Below are positions 1-8,748 of a stretch of 64,000 bases of DNA, piece after piece. A model generated the notes under the pieces. That model was not told the origin of the DNA. It was given only the letters and a program-made list of their open reading frames with translations, and searched no databases. Location of the stretch: NCBI RefSeq assembly GCF_000697965.2, contig NZ_CP015880.1:1178001-1242000 (forward strand), written 5' to 3'. The position numbers and the translations under genes were made by a program. Source of the stretch: Ensifer adhaerens. GTDB lineage: Bacteria > Pseudomonadota > Alphaproteobacteria > Rhizobiales > Rhizobiaceae. Every line of letters starts with the position of its first letter. The first letter of the stretch is position 1.

Positions 1-274
1 GCACATAGTAGAACGCCAGCAAACCTAAGGCCCGCCGATAGCGCAGCCAGTTGATGCCGAATAGGTCGCGAATCGGCGAGATCGCCAATGTCGCGACGAG
101 GAAACGCAGCGCCCAGAGGCCGAGCAGGTGTTCGAATTCCTTGACCGGGTTTCCGGGCAGTTGGCCCGTAGCGCCGAGATAGAATGCATAGGCGGCGGGC
201 AGCAGACCAAAGCCGTAGAGCCCCCAGACCGAGGCCGAATGGTAGCGTTTCGGGAGCGAGGGCAGGCGGGCCAT
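1..274 (-). CDS. msrQ: MsrQ, heme-binding membrane subunit of MsrPQ (3' end outside window)
   Basis: Partial gene; the N-terminal 91 residues are present and the rest lies beyond base 1. MsrQ is a heme b membrane protein that passes electrons from the respiratory chain to periplasmic MsrP, which repairs oxidised methionines. Visible signs are hydrophobic segments, a His in the stretch FEHLLGLWALRF that fits a heme ligand position, and the family stretch RYRRALGLLAFYYV at the cut edge. The ATG lies two bases after the msrP stop (TGATCATG), so the two genes are co-transcribed and probably translationally coupled. Family assignment is firm from the sequence and the pairing with msrP. Confidence 0.9.
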   Translation of the reverse strand, partial: MARLPSLPKRYHSASVWGLYGFGLLPAAYAFYLGATGQLPGNPVKEFEHLLGLWALRFLVATLAISPIRDLFGINWLRYRRALGLLAFYYV

Positions 275-276
275 GA

Positions 277-1221
277 TCAATAGTTCGCTCTGAGATCCAT
301 GCCGGCATAAAGTCCGGCCACCTCGTCGGCATAGCCATTGAAGGGCAGGGTATCGCGCCGGTTGGAGCCGAAGAAGCCGCCACCGCCGATGCGGTTTTCC
401 GTTGCCTGGCTCCAGCGTGGATGATCGACCGCCGGATTGACGTTGGCAAAGAAGCCGTACTCGTTCGGCGCCGAGAGGTTCCAGGTGGACGGTGGCTGGG
501 TTTCCGTGAGCGAAATACGCACGATCGACTTGATCCCCTTGAATCCGTATTTCCAAGGGGTAACCAGCCGGATCGGCGCGCCGTTCTGGTTGGGAAGCGT
601 CTTGCCGTAGACGCCGACGGACAGCAGCGTCAGCGGGTGACGGGCCTCGTCGAGTCTCAGCCCTTCGCGATAGGGCCAGGCAAGCGGCTGGAAGAACCCG
701 GATTGTCCCGGCATTTCGGACGGGCGCACGACGGTTTCGAACGAGACATATTTCGCGCTGCCAAGCGGCTCTACCTTGTCGAGCAGGGCCGAGAGCTGAA
801 ACCCGGTCCAGGGGATCACCATCGACCAGGCCTCGACACAGCGCATGCGGTAGACGCGTTCCTCGATCGGGAGCGCTAGCAGTTCCTCGAGCCCGAATTC
901 CTTCGGCTTGCCGACGAGGCCATCGACTTTCACGGTCCAGGGCGTTGGCTTGAAGCTGTTCGAATTGGCAGCAGGGTCGCCCTTGCCGGTCCCGAACTCG
1001 TAGAAATTGTTGTAGCTGGTGACGTCGGCCTCCGGCGTCAGGTCTTCGTCGACAGTGTATTTGCTCTTGGGCGCGCCGAGTGCGGCCGCCAGCCCCGTGC
1101 CGCTGCCCGCAAGCAGCATGCCGCCGCCGGCAGCAGCCCCTAGGAAGGTGCGGCGGTTGAAAAAGAGGGCCTCCGGGGTGATCTCGGAGGAAACGATTCG
1201 CGGCGGGCGGTAAGATGGCAT
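277..1221 (-). CDS. msrP: MsrP, periplasmic molybdopterin methionine sulfoxide reductase
   Basis: Catalytic subunit of MsrPQ (YedY family), 314 residues. It reduces protein-bound methionine sulfoxide in the periplasm using a molybdopterin cofactor. The N-terminus carries a twin-arginine signal (FNRRTFLG, residues 21-28) followed by a Gly/Ala/Leu-rich hydrophobic stretch, so it is exported folded by Tat. Cys128 in YRMRCVEAW is the expected molybdenum ligand. The C-terminal [15 protein letters not shown] is typical of the oxidoreductase molybdopterin-binding domain. msrQ follows two bases downstream. The length matches the family. Divergent from the protease gene on its 5' side across about 200 bp with no further gene. 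Confidence 0.95.
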   Translation of the reverse strand: MPSYRPPRIVSSEITPEALFFNRRTFLGAAAGGGMLLAGSGTGLAAALGAPKSKYTVDEDLTPEADVTSYNNFYEFGTGKGDPAANSNSFKPTPWTVKVDGLVGKPKEFGLEELLALPIEERVYRMRCVEAWSMVIPWTGFQLSALLDKVEPLGSAKYVSFETVVRPSEMPGQSGFFQPLAWPYREGLRLDEARHPLTLLSVGVYGKTLPNQNGAPIRLVTPWKYGFKGIKSIVRISLTETQPPSTWNLSAPNEYGFFANVNPAVDHPRWSQATENRIGGGGFFGSNRRDTLPFNGYADEVAGLYAGMDLRANY

Positions 1222-1419
1222 GGTCTTTTCCGAAGTGATTTATGAGCCTTGTCTTCTATGAACTCACCAGACTTTCGATCACCGTGAAAGGGGTTGCGAA
1301 CCACGTTTTCGTGCGTAGCGCGTGAAGCTGGCAACTTTGCATATCCTGCGCCAACATTTGCCTTTTTTCCCGCGAAATCCTATCTGAACGTAGCCGCGAC
1401 GAATAGGAGAATGCTTTAC

Positions 1420-2817
1420 ATGATCGTAGGTCGAAGAGCGCTTGTTTCGCTCGTCATCGCTGTTTCTCTCGCCTGTCCGGCATTGGCCCAGGAGGCCAAG
1501 AGCGTTCCGCAATCGCGGACCGAAATGCAGCTTTCCTTTGCGCCTCTCGTCAAGCAGACGGCAAATGCCGTCGTCAACGTCTATGCCGAGCGGGTGGTCG
1601 AGCGCCGTTCGATTTTCTCCGGTGACCCCTTCTTCGAGGAGTTCTTCGGCCAACGCATGCCGAACCGCTCGGAGAAGCAGTCTTCGCTCGGTTCCGGGGT
1701 GATCGTCGGCAAGAACGGCATCGTCGTGACCAATAACCACGTCATCGAGGGCGCCGACGATATAAAGGTGGCGCTGGCCGATGGCCGCGAGTTTCCCTGC
1801 AAGATCGTGCTCAAGGACGACCGGCTCGACCTCGCTGTTTTGAAGATCCAGTCGGACGGTCCCTTCGACATCGTGCCGCTTGGTGATTCCGATGCAGTCG
1901 AGGTCGGCGACCTCGTGCTCGCGATCGGCAACCCCTTCGGCGTCGGCCAGACGGTGACGAGTGGCATCGTCTCGGCGCTCGCGCGCAATCAGGTCTCCTC
2001 GGGTGATTTCGGCTTCTTTATCCAGACGGATGCGGCGATCAACCCGGGTAATTCCGGCGGTGGCCTTATCGACATGAACGGCCAGCTCATTGGCATCAAC
2101 ACGGCCATCTTCTCCAAGGGCGGCGGTTCTAACGGCGTTGGCTTTGCCATCCCCGCCAATCTGGTGAAGGTCTTCGTTGCGTCGGCCGAAGGTGGCAACG
2201 GCGCCTTCGTGCGTCCTTTCATCGGCGCCAGCTTCGAGCCGGTCACTTCGGAAGTGGCCGAAGCCCTTGGCCTCAGCCGCGCCCGTGGTGCGCTGGTGAC
2301 CGCCGTCGTGGCCGGTGGCCCGGCCGAACAGGCCGGTATCAAGCCCGGCCAGGTGATCACCGCCGTCAACGGCATCGAGGTCGAACATCCCGACGCACTC
2401 GGTTATCGCCTGACGACGGTCGGCATCGGTCATGAGGCGCGCGTCACCGTATCGGAAAACGGCAAGCCGCGGGAAGTGACGATCAAGCTCGACCGGGCGC
2501 CCGAGACCTCGCCACGCGATGAACGGCTGATCGAAGGTCGTAACCCCTTCGCCGGTGCAGTCGTTGCCAACCTGTCGCCGCGCCTTGCCGACGAGCTGCG
2601 CATGTCGACCTCGCTGCAGGGCGTCGTCGTCATGCAGGTCAACCGCGGTTCGCCCGCCGCCCGCATCGGCCTCGAGCCGAAGGACATCGTGCGGTCGGTC
2701 AACGGCACGGCGATCGACACGTCGAAGACGCTGGAACAGGTAATGGCCGACGATGCCTCCTTCTGGCGTGTCGAGATCGAGCGCGACGGCCAGCTCATCC
2801 GTCAGTTCTTCCGATGA
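1420..2817 (+). CDS. Do/DegP-family periplasmic serine endopeptidase with two PDZ domains
   Basis: Envelope quality-control protease of the HtrA/DegP-DegQ family, 465 residues from the chosen ATG. An ATG at 1411 touches the AGGAGA at 1405-1410, while the ATG at 1420 sits about ten bases after it, so 1420 is preferred. A Sec signal peptide ends near ALAQ. The catalytic triad is visible: His107 (TNNHVIEG), Asp137 (RLDLAVLKI) and Ser212 (NPGNSGGGL). Two PDZ domains follow, at about 260-350 and 370-460. The stop overlaps the rarA start (ATGA), so the two are coupled. Rhizobia carry several Do paralogues, so no paralogue name is given. Confidence 0.93.
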   Translation: MIVGRRALVSLVIAVSLACPALAQEAKSVPQSRTEMQLSFAPLVKQTANAVVNVYAERVVERRSIFSGDPFFEEFFGQRMPNRSEKQSSLGSGVIVGKNGIVVTNNHVIEGADDIKVALADGREFPCKIVLKDDRLDLAVLKIQSDGPFDIVPLGDSDAVEVGDLVLAIGNPFGVGQTVTSGIVSALARNQVSSGDFGFFIQTDAAINPGNSGGGLIDMNGQLIGINTAIFSKGGGSNGVGFAIPANLVKVFVASAEGGNGAFVRPFIGASFEPVTSEVAEALGLSRARGALVTAVVAGGPAEQAGIKPGQVITAVNGIEVEHPDALGYRLTTVGIGHEARVTVSENGKPREVTIKLDRAPETSPRDERLIEGRNPFAGAVVANLSPRLADELRMSTSLQGVVVMQVNRGSPAARIGLEPKDIVRSVNGTAIDTSKTLEQVMADDASFWRVEIERDGQLIRQFFR

Positions 2818-4127
2818 GCGACCTGTTCACCGCCCACGAACCACCGGAAATGGCGTCGGCAAGACCGCTTGCCGACCGGCTTCGCCCGCGAACGCTTGCC
2901 GAAGTCACCGGTCAGGATCACCTGACCGGTGAGGATGGCGTGCTGTCGCGCATGATTGCTTCGGGTTCGCTCGGGTCGATGATCTTCTGGGGGCCGCCCG
3001 GAACAGGCAAGACGACCGTGGCGCGGCTGCTTTCGGGGGAGGCGGGTCTCGCCTTCGAGCAGATCTCCGCGATCTTCTCCGGCGTCGCTGATCTCAAGAA
3101 GGTGTTCGAGGCGGCGCGGGCAAGGCGCATGTCCGGCCGTCAGACGCTGCTTTTCGTCGACGAGATTCATCGCTTCAACCGGGCACAGCAGGACAGTTTC
3201 CTGCCGGTGATGGAAGACGGCACCGTGATCCTTGTCGGCGCGACGACGGAAAACCCATCCTTCGAACTCAACGCCGCTCTCCTGTCCCGAGCCCGGGTGC
3301 TGACCTTCAAGCCGCATGGCGAAGACAGTATCGAGGAACTGCTGTCGCGCGCCGAAGAGTCCGAGGGCAAGAAACTGCCGCTCGATGCGGATGCGCGCGC
3401 CAGCCTCATCCGCATGGCCGACGGCGACGGTCGCGCTGCGCTGACGCTGGCGGAAGAAGTCTGGCGCGCGGCGCGGCGCGACGAGATCTTCGATGCGGCA
3501 GCACTCCAGAACATCGTCCAGCGCCGGGCGCCGGTCTATGACAAGGGCCAGGACGGCCACTACAATCTGATCTCGGCCCTGCACAAGTCGGTGCGTGGCT
3601 CTGATCCGGATGCCGCACTCTACTATCTCTGCCGCATGTTCGATGCCGGCGAGGATCCGCTTTATCTCGGGCGGCGCCTGGTGCGCATGGCGGTCGAGGA
3701 TATCGGCCTTGCCGACCCGCAGGCCCTGGTGATCTGCAACGCCGCCAAGGACGCCTATGACTATCTCGGCTCGCCCGAGGGCGAACTGGCGCTTGCCGAA
3801 GCCTGCGTCTATCTCGCGACCGCGCCGAAATCGAACGGCGTCTATACCGCCTACAAGGCAGCGATGCGGGCGGCGAAGGAAAACGGCTCGCTGCTGCCGC
3901 CGAAACATATCCTCAACGCCCCGACGAAACTGATGAAGGGTGAGGGCTACGGCGACGGCTACCGCTACGACCATGACGAGCCGGATGCTTTTTCCGGCCA
4001 GGACTATTTCCCCGAGAAGATGGGGCGCAGAAACTTCTATGATCCGCCGGAGCGCGGTTTCGAGCGCGAGATCCGCAAGCGGCTGGAATGGTGGGCGAAA
4101 CTCCGTCGGGAGCGCAACGCACCGTAG
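2814..4127 (+). CDS. rarA: RarA/MgsA replication-associated recombination AAA+ ATPase
   Basis: Clamp-loader-like AAA+ protein of 437 residues that acts at stalled replication forks. Walker A is GPPGTGKTT (60-68) and Walker B is LLFVDEIH (112-119), followed by the sensor region GATTENPSFE. The C-terminal MgsA domain includes YLGRRLVRMAVEDIGLADP and the family stretch GYRYDHDEPDAFSGQDYFP. The ATG overlaps the upstream protease stop by four bases. Length and domain order match the family. The rarA/Do-protease pairing suggests shared expression, but their functional link is not shown by the sequence. Confidence 0.95.
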   Translation: MSDLFTAHEPPEMASARPLADRLRPRTLAEVTGQDHLTGEDGVLSRMIASGSLGSMIFWGPPGTGKTTVARLLSGEAGLAFEQISAIFSGVADLKKVFEAARARRMSGRQTLLFVDEIHRFNRAQQDSFLPVMEDGTVILVGATTENPSFELNAALLSRARVLTFKPHGEDSIEELLSRAEESEGKKLPLDADARASLIRMADGDGRAALTLAEEVWRAARRDEIFDAAALQNIVQRRAPVYDKGQDGHYNLISALHKSVRGSDPDAALYYLCRMFDAGEDPLYLGRRLVRMAVEDIGLADPQALVICNAAKDAYDYLGSPEGELALAEACVYLATAPKSNGVYTAYKAAMRAAKENGSLLPPKHILNAPTKLMKGEGYGDGYRYDHDEPDAFSGQDYFPEKMGRRNFYDPPERGFEREIRKRLEWWAKLRRERNAP

Positions 4128-4263
4128 GGGCAGACTTGCAGACCCCTCACGTTTCCATGGTTTCAACGACAGCGTGAAATGGTTTAGCTTTGCCGCGGAC
4201 GCAGGGCTGATTTGCCCTTGACCGCCTTGCCGGCGAAACTGGAGTGTGAGATAGAACCCGCGT

Positions 4264-4321
4264 TGCAGACGGCTGCACGGTTCGCAAAGGCGATACCGAA
4301 CATCCGCGGGGACGGCCTCGC
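4264..4321 (+). promoter_or_regulatory. Guanidine-II (mini-ykkC) type riboswitch: two ACGG-loop hairpins
   Basis: Two hairpins, each with an ACGG tetraloop, lie in the sugE leader. Hairpin 1 is TGCAG-ACGG-CTGCA (4264-4277, five pairs). Hairpin 2 is GCGGGG-ACGG-CCTCGC (4306-4321, six pairs including one G-U). The linker is 28 bases. Paired stem-loops with ACGR loops upstream of an SMR exporter are the definition of the mini-ykkC/guanidine-II class. CTCC at 4321-4324, sharing one base with hairpin 2, can pair with GGAG of the Shine-Dalgarno at 4333-4336, which suggests translational control. The match was made by eye from the known consensus. Confidence 0.85.
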
Positions 4322-4323
4322 TC

Positions 4324-4340
4324 CAAACTTTGGGAGTTTG
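4324..4340 (+). promoter_or_regulatory. Hairpin enclosing the sugE ribosome binding site
   Basis: CAAACT (4324-4329) pairs with AGTTTG (4335-4340) around the loop TTGGG, partly hiding the GGGAG ribosome binding site at 4332-4336, seven bases before the sugE ATG. With the guanidine-binding hairpins directly upstream, this is a plausible expression platform. The alternative CTCC/GGAG pairing uses overlapping bases. Confidence 0.55.
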
Positions 4341-4342
4341 AC

Positions 4343-4657
4343 ATGGCCTGGTTCCTTCTTCTGCTTGCCGGTATTCTTGAAATCGGCTGGGCAATTGGTC
4401 TCAAATACACGGATGGTTTTACGCGGGTGACACCGACGATCCTGACCGTCGGTTCGATGATCCTCAGCATCGCGTTGCTCGGTCTCGCCGTGCGGACCCT
4501 GCCGCTCGGTACGGCTTACGCTGTCTGGACCGGCATCGGCACCGTCGGCACCGTGATCCTCGGCATTTTCCTGTTCGCAGAGCCGGCAACCTTCGTTCGC
4601 CTTGGCTGCATCGCGCTCATCGTCAGCGGTATCGCCGGCCTGAAGCTGGCCGCTTAA
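4343..4657 (+). CDS. sugE: SugE/Gdx small multidrug resistance protein, probable guanidinium exporter
   Basis: Four-helix SMR transporter of 104 residues. It starts [19 protein letters not shown], with the membrane-embedded Glu13 that couples substrate to proton antiport. The [14 protein letters not shown] stretch and the [14 protein letters not shown] signature are those of the Gdx (SugE) subgroup rather than EmrE-type drug pumps. Gdx proteins export guanidinium. The riboswitch-like leader directly upstream independently supports this substrate. The gene is followed by about 130 bp before the convergent ATP12 gene. The protein probably acts as an antiparallel dimer in the inner membrane, as known for the family. 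Confidence 0.93.
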   Translation: MAWFLLLLAGILEIGWAIGLKYTDGFTRVTPTILTVGSMILSIALLGLAVRTLPLGTAYAVWTGIGTVGTVILGIFLFAEPATFVRLGCIALIVSGIAGLKLAA

Positions 4658-4721
4658 CGCTGCGGCTATTGGCTTCCGTTACGTTAGCGCGAACAGAGCC
4701 GCTCTGACGCCGACATATTGA

Positions 4722-4767
4722 ACAAAAAAGAAAGCGGGCTGCGCGTCGGAAGACACGCAGCCCGCTT
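4722..4767 (-). terminator. Rho-independent terminator of the crcB-ATP12 gene string
   Basis: Read on the minus strand, AAGCGGGCTGCGTG pairs with CGCGCAGCCCGCTT around a short loop and is followed by TTCTTTTTTGTT. It lies 25 bases after the ATP12 stop and ends that minus-strand unit. Confidence 0.85.
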
Positions 4768-4791
4768 CGCATTCCGTGGTATCCGGTGTCG

Positions 4792-5577
4792 TCAGCGCAG
4801 GGCGTCAAGAACCGTGGCGACCGCCTGCATTTCCTGCCAGCGGTTCTCGCGGCGGCGGAAGGCCTCCTCGTCGGTTCCCCAATGTTCGATCTGCCAGTCC
4901 TCGTCGACATGGGCGGCCGTCCAGGCTTCTTCGGCGGATATCCGGCCGGAAGCGAAGGCGAGCGCCAGCAACGCAGAGCCGGTGAGGCTCGTCACCGTGT
5001 GGACGCAGGTGAGGCCGAGCGGGGTTGCGAAGGCGCGCAGGCCTTCGGCATAGGCGGAAAGTGCTTCCTCCGGCTGCTCCTGGTGGATCACGCCTTCGGC
5101 GAGGATGAAACGGGCGCCGAGTGCCTGCTGGGCCCACTCGATCACCGGGTTCCAGATTTCGTTCTGGCGGGCGACAAGGCCTTCCGGGCTATCGGCGCGA
5201 TAGCAGAGCATGTCCGTTCCGGCGAAACGCAGGATATCGTCGAAGACCGAGCGCTGGTCCTTGGCGACGCCGTCAAGTGCGGTATTGACGATACGCGTGA
5301 TCGGCATCTTGCCGGGATCGATGACCTCTGCCTGCGCATCCCATTCGGCGGCGAGCATGTCGGCGAGCTTGCGCGTCGGCACGGCAAGCGGCTGCTTGGC
5401 CGGCGTGCGCACGGTGCGGCCGTCGAGCAGCACCGCGTGCGTATCGCCATCGGCCGCGGCCACGCTGACGTCCTTGTAGAAGCGCTTCGGTAGTGGCTTC
5501 AGCATCTGGATTTGCGCGCGGCGGACCGGATCCTCGTGGCTCATCGCACCGCTGAGTTCGTCGCGAATATCAGACAT
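4792..5577 (-). CDS. ATP12 family F1-ATPase assembly chaperone
   Basis: Protein of 261 residues of the ATP12 family, chaperones that bind the alpha subunit during F1F0-ATP synthase assembly and are conserved in alphaproteobacteria and mitochondria. Recognisable stretches are LKPLPKRFYKDVSV, LLDGRTVRTPAKQPL near the N-terminus and EDWQIEHWGTDEEA near the C-terminus. The chosen start (MSDIRDELSG) overlaps the end of the HAD gene by eight bases. A longer frame to 5772 would run deep into that gene and is not believed. It is last in the crcB/RluA/HAD/ATP12 string and is followed by a strong terminator. Confidence 0.93.
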   Translation of the reverse strand: MSDIRDELSGAMSHEDPVRRAQIQMLKPLPKRFYKDVSVAAADGDTHAVLLDGRTVRTPAKQPLAVPTRKLADMLAAEWDAQAEVIDPGKMPITRIVNTALDGVAKDQRSVFDDILRFAGTDMLCYRADSPEGLVARQNEIWNPVIEWAQQALGARFILAEGVIHQEQPEEALSAYAEGLRAFATPLGLTCVHTVTSLTGSALLALAFASGRISAEEAWTAAHVDEDWQIEHWGTDEEAFRRRENRWQEMQAVATVLDALR

Positions 5578-6235
5578 GATTGTGTTCCATCCATTCAATG
5601 ATGTCGGCCGGCGTCCGGGCAACGAAATCCGCGCCCGCCTCGATGAGGTCGGGAACGGAAGCATAGCCCCAGGCGACGCCGATGGCGGATGCTCCAGCGG
5701 CCTTGGCCATCTGCATGTCGTAGATCGCGTCGCCGATGACGACCGTATCCTTCGCATCGATGCCGGCTTCAAAGCAGCATTCCGTCACCATGGCCGGATG
5801 CGGCTTGGAGGGGCAGTCGTCGGCGGTGCGGGACACGAAGAAGATCCGGTCGAAGCCGTGAGTCTCGGAAATATGCGTCAGGCCGCGACGCGACTTGCCG
5901 GTTACGGCGCCGATCAACAGTGCGTCGCGTGACGACAGCGTCTGCATCATGTCGGCGATACCCGGAAACAGAAGCTCCTGGAAGCCTGCCTCTGCGCGAA
6001 CGCCGGCGAAGATCGACTTGTAGTGCGCCGTCATCGCCAGCGCCTGATCGTCGACATGTTCGCGGCCGAGCAGGCGCGCGATGGCAATGTCGAGGGTCAA
6101 GCCGATAATGCTCTTGGTTGCCGAGAGGGGCGGGCGCTCGAGATCGAAGGCCTCGAAGGTGCGCGCCATCACTTCATGGATCAGGCCTCCGCTATCGACC
6201 AGCGTACCGTCACAATCAAAAAGCGCCAGTTTCAT
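5570..6235 (-). CDS. HAD-superfamily phosphoglycolate phosphatase-like hydrolase
   Basis: HAD hydrolase of 221 residues. The catalytic motif DCDGTLVDS has Asp7 as nucleophile and Asp9 as general acid. A helical cap follows (about 15-85), then VTGKS (motif II region), Lys in PSKPHPAM (motif III) and VVIGDAIYDMQMA (motif IV). It resembles phosphoglycolate phosphatases and other small-substrate HADs, and the substrate cannot be read from sequence. The start shares one base with the upstream stop (TGATG), so translation is coupled to the pseudouridine synthase gene. Confidence 0.88.
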   Translation of the reverse strand: MKLALFDCDGTLVDSGGLIHEVMARTFEAFDLERPPLSATKSIIGLTLDIAIARLLGREHVDDQALAMTAHYKSIFAGVRAEAGFQELLFPGIADMMQTLSSRDALLIGAVTGKSRRGLTHISETHGFDRIFFVSRTADDCPSKPHPAMVTECCFEAGIDAKDTVVIGDAIYDMQMAKAAGASAIGVAWGYASVPDLIEAGADFVARTPADIIEWMEHNHV

Positions 6236-7227
6236 CAGTCGTCCTCGCCAGGCTCGTTCTCTTCGAAGCCCAGCAGGTTCCAGCTCTGGACCATGTGCGG
6301 TGGCAGCGGTGCGGTCACGCGCAGGCGGCCACCGTCCGGGTGAGGAATATCGATATGGCGCGCGTGCAGATGCAGACGGTTCTGCATGCCGCCGGGCAGG
6401 CTCCAGTTGATATCGGCGTCGAAATATTTGGGGTCGCCGAGGATCGGGTGTCCAATGTGCAGTGCATGGACGCGAAGCTGATGGGTGCGGCCGGTATAGG
6501 GCTCCATCTCCAGCCAGGCGAGGTTCTGTGCGGCCTGTTCGCGAATACGGTAGTAGGAGATGGCGTGGTCGGCACCGTCTTCGCCGTGTTTGGCGATGCG
6601 CATACGGTCGCCATCCGGCGTCTGCTCCTTGACGAGCCAGGTGGAGATGCGGTCTTCGCGCTTGCGCGGCACGCCCTTGACCAGCGCCCAGTAGGTCTTT
6701 TTGGTGTCGCGCTCGCGGAAGGCGGCGGTCAGCTTCTGCGCTGCACCCCGGGTGCGGGCGATCACCAAGACGCCTGACGTGTCGCGGTCGAGCCGGTGGA
6801 CGAGACGCGGCTTTTCGCCCTTCTGGTTGGTCCAGGCTTCAAGCATCTTGTCGATATGTCGGTTGACGCCCGAGCCGCCCTGAACGGCAAGGCCGGCAGG
6901 CTTGTTGAGCACGATAACCTTGGCGTCCTCGTGCAGCACCATGCGCGACAGCAGTTCGCCGTCGGGTGAGTTCCTGAGGTCGCGTCCGGCGATCGGCCCG
7001 GTCTTGGTTTCCTTGGGATCCACTCCGAGCGGCGGAATGCGGATCGTCTGGCCGGGCTGGATCCGCGTGTCGGATTTGGCGCGGGCACCGTCGACGCGGA
7101 TCTGGCCGGAGCGCAAAAGCTTCTGCAGCGGGCCGAAGCCCAGTCCCGGAAAATGCACCTTGAACCAGCGATCCAGGCGCATGCCCGCCTCGTCACCGTC
7201 CACCTGCCTGTGTTCTATGCCTGCCAT
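6235..7227 (-). CDS. RluA-family 23S rRNA pseudouridine synthase (RluC/D type)
   Basis: Pseudouridine synthase of 330 residues from the start MAGIEHRQVDGD. An S4 RNA-binding domain (about 12-70; MRLDRWFKVHFPGLGFG) precedes the catalytic domain with the invariant Asp in HRLDRDTSGVLVIAR and the GRTHQLRVHALHIGHPI stretch. S4 plus catalytic domain fits RluC/RluD, which modify uridines of large-subunit rRNA. Which positions are modified is not decidable here. The open frame continues upstream to 7395, but the extra 56 residues lack family similarity. The gene is coupled downstream to the HAD gene through TGATG. Confidence 0.9.
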   Translation of the reverse strand: MAGIEHRQVDGDEAGMRLDRWFKVHFPGLGFGPLQKLLRSGQIRVDGARAKSDTRIQPGQTIRIPPLGVDPKETKTGPIAGRDLRNSPDGELLSRMVLHEDAKVIVLNKPAGLAVQGGSGVNRHIDKMLEAWTNQKGEKPRLVHRLDRDTSGVLVIARTRGAAQKLTAAFRERDTKKTYWALVKGVPRKREDRISTWLVKEQTPDGDRMRIAKHGEDGADHAISYYRIREQAAQNLAWLEMEPYTGRTHQLRVHALHIGHPILGDPKYFDADINWSLPGGMQNRLHLHARHIDIPHPDGGRLRVTAPLPPHMVQSWNLLGFEENEPGEDD

Positions 7228-7440
7228 TTGAGCGAACCTGCCTTCTGTTTGGTCGCAGCGTCGCGCGTCGGTCCGAAGCCCCTGCGTTGGGATGACGCAA
7301 AGAGGAGGCTTCAGGCGCGCAAAGGCTGCCGCAATATTTTCGTTGCTGCATGACAATGCCCTCGAAGCGACAACGGTTGAAGGACAATGCAGCAATGCGC
7401 CGCGTGTCCCCTGGATACGCAGCGCCTGTAAGACGAGCCT

Positions 7441-7818
7441 TTAGACTATTGCGCGCATCAGAGCCAGCCCGCTGAAGACCGCGAGGATCGAAAGCGCGAC
7501 ACTGGCGATGACATAGACGGCCGATAGCATGACATCGCCGCGCTCGAAGAGCGTGATTGCGTCCAGCGAGAAGGTGGAAAAGGTGGTGTAACCGCCCAGA
7601 ATGCCGGTGATGAGGAAGACACGCATGTCCGGCGAGGCGCCGAACTTGCGCATGATCACTTCGGCGAGCACGCCGATCAGGAACGACCCCGTTATGTTGA
7701 CGCCAAACGTGCCCCAGGGAAAGCCGGACCCGAAGCGGTGAACGGCCCAGAGACCGACGAGATAACGCAGCATCGAGCCGATCGCGCCGCCGGCGCCAAC
7801 AAGGAGAAGGTGGGTCAT
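7441..7818 (-). CDS. crcB: CrcB/FluC fluoride channel
   Basis: Small membrane protein of 125 residues with four hydrophobic helices. The Fluc-family signature GGYTTFSTFSLD lies in the third helix, and the N-terminal GAGGAIGSMLRYL is also characteristic. Fluc channels work as antiparallel dimers and expel toxic fluoride from the cytoplasm. Only about 70 bp separate it from the upstream fghA stop and no fluoride riboswitch consensus was found there. It heads the minus-strand string ending with ATP12, although 213 bp separate it from the RluA-type gene. Confidence 0.95.
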   Translation of the reverse strand: MTHLLLVGAGGAIGSMLRYLVGLWAVHRFGSGFPWGTFGVNITGSFLIGVLAEVIMRKFGASPDMRVFLITGILGGYTTFSTFSLDAITLFERGDVMLSAVYVIASVALSILAVFSGLALMRAIV

Positions 7819-7840
7819 CAGTCGCTCCGGGTAGATTGAC

Positions 7841-7881
7841 GGCGCAATTCCGCGAAAGCGGCTTTCATACGAAATTGCGCC
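7841..7881. repeat. Inverted repeat between fghA and crcB
   Basis: GGCGCAATT (7841-7849) is perfectly inverted at 7873-7881 (AATTGCGCC), with a second nested complementary pair (CCGC/GCGG) inside. It fills most of the space between fghA and crcB. No T-run follows on the minus strand, so it is more likely an mRNA-stabilising or regulatory hairpin than a simple terminator. Confidence 0.55.
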
Positions 7882-7890
7882 ATTCGGTGG

Positions 7891-8724
7891 CTAGATCAGC
7901 CGCTCGGCATGCCAGCGCAGATGATCGTCCATGAAAGTCGAGATGAAGTAGTAGGAATGGTCGTAGCGTTCATGCATGCGCAGCGTCAAATCGATGCCGG
8001 TGCCCTTGACCGCTTCCTCGAACAGCCAGGGACGCAGGCCGTTTTCAAGGAAGCTGTCCGCCTTGCCCTGATCGATCAGGAACCCGGGGAAGCGCGCACC
8101 ATCCTTGACGAGCGCGCAGGCATCATATTGGCGCCAGGCGGCGCGGTCCGCGCCCAGATATTTCTCGAAGGCGCCGATCGACCAGTCGGCGGTCGAAGGC
8201 TCGACGATCGGGGCGAAGGCCGAGCAGCTCTTGAAGCGGCCCGGGTTCTTGAGCGCGATGGTCATGGCGCCGTGACCGCCCATCGAATGGCCGAAGATGC
8301 CCTGGCGGCTCATGTCCATGCGGAAGTGCTGGCTGACGAAGGCGGGCAGCTCCTCGGTGATGTAGCTATACATCTGGTAGTGCTCGGCCCAGGGCGTTTC
8401 GGTGGCATCGAGATAGAAGCCTGCACCCTTGCCCATCTGCCAGTTCGTCAGTTCGTCGGGAACATCAGTGCCGCGCGGGCTCGTATCCGGGCAGACGACG
8501 ATCAAGCCAAGCTCGGCGGCCATGCGCCGGTACTCGCCTTTCTCCATGACGTTCGCATGCGTGCAGGTGAGGCCGGAGAGATACCAGAGCACCGGCCGCG
8601 GCTCGTTGATTGCCTGCGGCGGTACAAAGACGGCGAAGGTCATCTCGCCCTTGCATGCCTCGGACTCGTGCGAAAAGACGCCCTGCATGCCGCCGAAGGT
8701 GGTGTTTTGCGAAAGGACTTTCAT
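7891..8724 (-). CDS. fghA: S-formylglutathione hydrolase
   Basis: Esterase-D family alpha/beta hydrolase of 277 residues that splits S-formylglutathione into formate and glutathione, the second step of glutathione-dependent formaldehyde removal. The nucleophile elbow is GHSMGGHGA. The N-terminal CKGEMTFAVFVPP and LSGLTCTHANVMEKGEYRR stretches are diagnostic. The C-terminal HERYDHSYYFISTF contains the catalytic His. frmA, which performs the first step, lies about 1.2 kb upstream on the same strand with two unrelated small genes in between. Cytoplasmic enzyme of normal family length. Confidence 0.96.
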   Translation of the reverse strand: MKVLSQNTTFGGMQGVFSHESEACKGEMTFAVFVPPQAINEPRPVLWYLSGLTCTHANVMEKGEYRRMAAELGLIVVCPDTSPRGTDVPDELTNWQMGKGAGFYLDATETPWAEHYQMYSYITEELPAFVSQHFRMDMSRQGIFGHSMGGHGAMTIALKNPGRFKSCSAFAPIVEPSTADWSIGAFEKYLGADRAAWRQYDACALVKDGARFPGFLIDQGKADSFLENGLRPWLFEEAVKGTGIDLTLRMHERYDHSYYFISTFMDDHLRWHAERLI

Positions 8725-8748
8725 GGGATGCTCCTTGGATAAAGATGC

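Noticed and set aside
7819..7890. Possible fluoride riboswitch upstream of crcB
   Set aside because: The gap is only about 70 bp and shows the inverted repeat but none of the conserved elements of the crcB motif.
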